Shown: positions 4,991-5,260 of the stretch, one piece after another
Position numbering within the stretch: the first letter of the stretch is position 1
Layout of the letters: each line of letters starts with the position of its first letter
DNA from: Clostridia bacterium
Lineage (GTDB): Bacteria; Bacillota; Clostridia; Christensenellales; CAG-1252
Direction of reading: 5' to 3'
Length of the DNA stretch: 5,260 nucleotides
Assembly (NCBI GenBank): GCA_017615495.1
Contig: JAGAAA010000127.1
Span: 1 to 5,260, forward strand
Translations under genes and position numbers: made by a program
The notes under the pieces: model-generated
Told to the model about the DNA's origin: nothing
What the model saw: only the letters and a program-made list of their open reading frames with translations
The model's database searches: none

Positions 4991-5003
4991 GTTGTTTGAC
5001 AAC
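4991..5003. repeat. 5-3-5 palindrome at the pckA promoter (upstream site)
   Basis: GTTGT (4991-4995) and ACAAC (4999-5003) are exact reverse complements around TTG. The sequence TTGACA (4996-5001) lies inside it. Together with the site at 5041-5053 it forms a pair of TTGT-N3-ACAA elements. Confidence 0.45.
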
Positions 5004-5028
5004 GAGGGGATCGACCGCTTAATATAAT
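4996..5028 (+). promoter_or_regulatory. Promoter region of pckA
   Basis: A perfect -10 TATAAT (5023-5028) and a perfect TTGACA (4996-5001) are both present, but 21 bases apart, too far for a normal SigA promoter. Either the -10 works with a poor -35 (for example with activator help), or TTGACA pairs with CTTAAT (5018-5023) at 16 bases. The leader from TATAAT would start near 5035. Confidence 0.5.
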
Positions 5029-5043
5029 AGCGGCGATTTTATT
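5010..5043 (+). terminator. Terminator-like hairpin or palindrome around the pckA -10 box
   Basis: CCGCT (5015-5019) pairs with AGCGG (5029-5033), and ATCG (5010-5013) with CGAT (5034-5037) after a single bulged A. The loop is nine bases, and TTTTATT (5037-5043) follows. It could end the upstream four-gene transcript, which has no better terminator. The loop contains TATAAT, so it may instead act as a promoter palindrome. Confidence 0.4.
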
Positions 5044-5053
5044 GTTATACAAT
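5041..5053. repeat. 5-3-5 palindrome in the pckA leader (downstream site)
   Basis: ATTGT (5041-5045) and ACAAT (5049-5053) are exact reverse complements around TAT. Its centre is 50 bases from that of the site at 4991-5003, so the two flank the -10 box. TGTTATACA (5043-5051) also matches the last nine positions of the CcpN operator consensus TRTGHYATAYW, recalled from Bacillus subtilis. Confidence 0.45.
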
Positions 5054-5099
5054 ACGGCGCCGCCAAAGTACGCAATTCTTAGAAAAGGAGCATAGATTT

Positions 5100-5260
5100 A
5101 TGAACAAGACCGAACTCAATCAGTATGGCATTCTGAACGTTGGCAAAGTGATCTACAATCCCTCTTACGACGCTCTTTACGAGGCGGAGATCGACCCCTC
5201 CCTTACCGGGTATGAAAAGGGTCAAGTTTCCGAGCTCGGCGCGGTGAACGTTATGACCGG
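5100..5260 (+). CDS. pckA: Phosphoenolpyruvate carboxykinase (ATP), N-terminal part, 3' truncated
   Basis: The frame runs from an ATG at 5100 to the window edge, giving 53 complete codons. The encoded start (Y9-G-I, then VIYNPSYDALYEAE at 17-30, DPSLTGYEKG at 32-41 and SELGAVNVMTG at 44-54) matches the N-terminus of ATP-dependent PckA, such as the E. coli enzyme with IVYNPSYDLLY and DPSLTGYERG. The enzyme interconverts oxaloacetate and PEP, with ATP/ADP and CO2. In fermentative anaerobes it may run toward oxaloacetate, conserving ATP; in others it serves gluconeogenesis. The catalytic P-loop and metal-binding residues lie beyond the edge. AAGGAG (5085-5090) lies nine bases upstream. The gene has its own palindrome-rich control region and does not appear to belong to the preceding unit. 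Confidence 0.93.
   Translation, partial: MNKTELNQYGILNVGKVIYNPSYDALYEAEIDPSLTGYEKGQVSELGAVNVMT

Noticed and set aside
4991..5053. Rex (NADH-sensing) operators at the pckA promoter
   Set aside because: Rex sites have TTGT and ACAA separated by about ten bases; here the gap is three.
1..5260. Mobile element, prophage, CRISPR or defence system
   Set aside because: No transposase, integrase, phage, cas or known defence domain is encoded, and no spaced direct repeat array or terminal repeats were seen.

Overview
The window looks like a chromosomal segment of an anaerobic member of the Clostridia, perhaps a gut lineage near Christensenellales. The evidence is indirect: strong AGGAGG-type ribosome binding sites, a TIGR02206/TMEM164-type membrane protein, a TIGR04076 protein, an ATP-type PEP carboxykinase and tight gene packing. 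No phage, insertion sequence, CRISPR or structural RNA gene is visible. The taxonomic placement is inference from style, not from a marker gene.

Layout. (1) Positions 1-249 hold the end of a RimJ/RimL-type GNAT acetyltransferase on the + strand. It converges on a - strand gene (276-1097), a multi-pass membrane protein of the TIGR02206/YwaF/TMEM164 family, and the two share a bidirectional intrinsic terminator. The start of the - strand gene is placed at 1097, not at the longer possible start at 1133, because a promoter overlaps the longer version. (2) The divergent intergenic region (about 1098-1485) holds the - strand promoter with a Fur/PerR-like 7-1-7 palindrome, an orphan terminator-like hairpin, repeated AAATCG hexamers, a strong + promoter whose -35 box lies in a palindrome, and a possibly structured leader. 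(3) Positions 1486-2658 encode a membrane-bound diguanylate cyclase with about seven transmembrane segments, an intact GGDEF site and no canonical inhibitory site, followed by a terminator-like hairpin. (4) Positions 2735-4933 are a compact four-gene unit: an unrecognised polytopic membrane protein, an AlkD-type DNA alkylation repair glycosylase with its key residues intact, a small GNAT acetyltransferase and a cysteine-bearing TIGR04076 protein. Junctions are a 4-base overlap, 10 bases and 9 bases. (5) A palindrome-rich control region (4934-5099) precedes the start of pckA, ATP-dependent phosphoenolpyruvate carboxykinase, which runs off the right edge.

How it fits together. The coding content is mostly housekeeping or signalling: c-di-GMP synthesis, base-excision repair, acetylation and gluconeogenesis/anaplerosis. 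No clear new defence or mobile system was found. The most interesting leads are regulatory: two TTGT-N3-ACAA palindromes flanking the pckA -10 box, with a related one at the diguanylate cyclase promoter; a Fur/PerR-like box on the TMEM164-family gene; and the uncharacterised membrane protein translationally coupled to AlkD.
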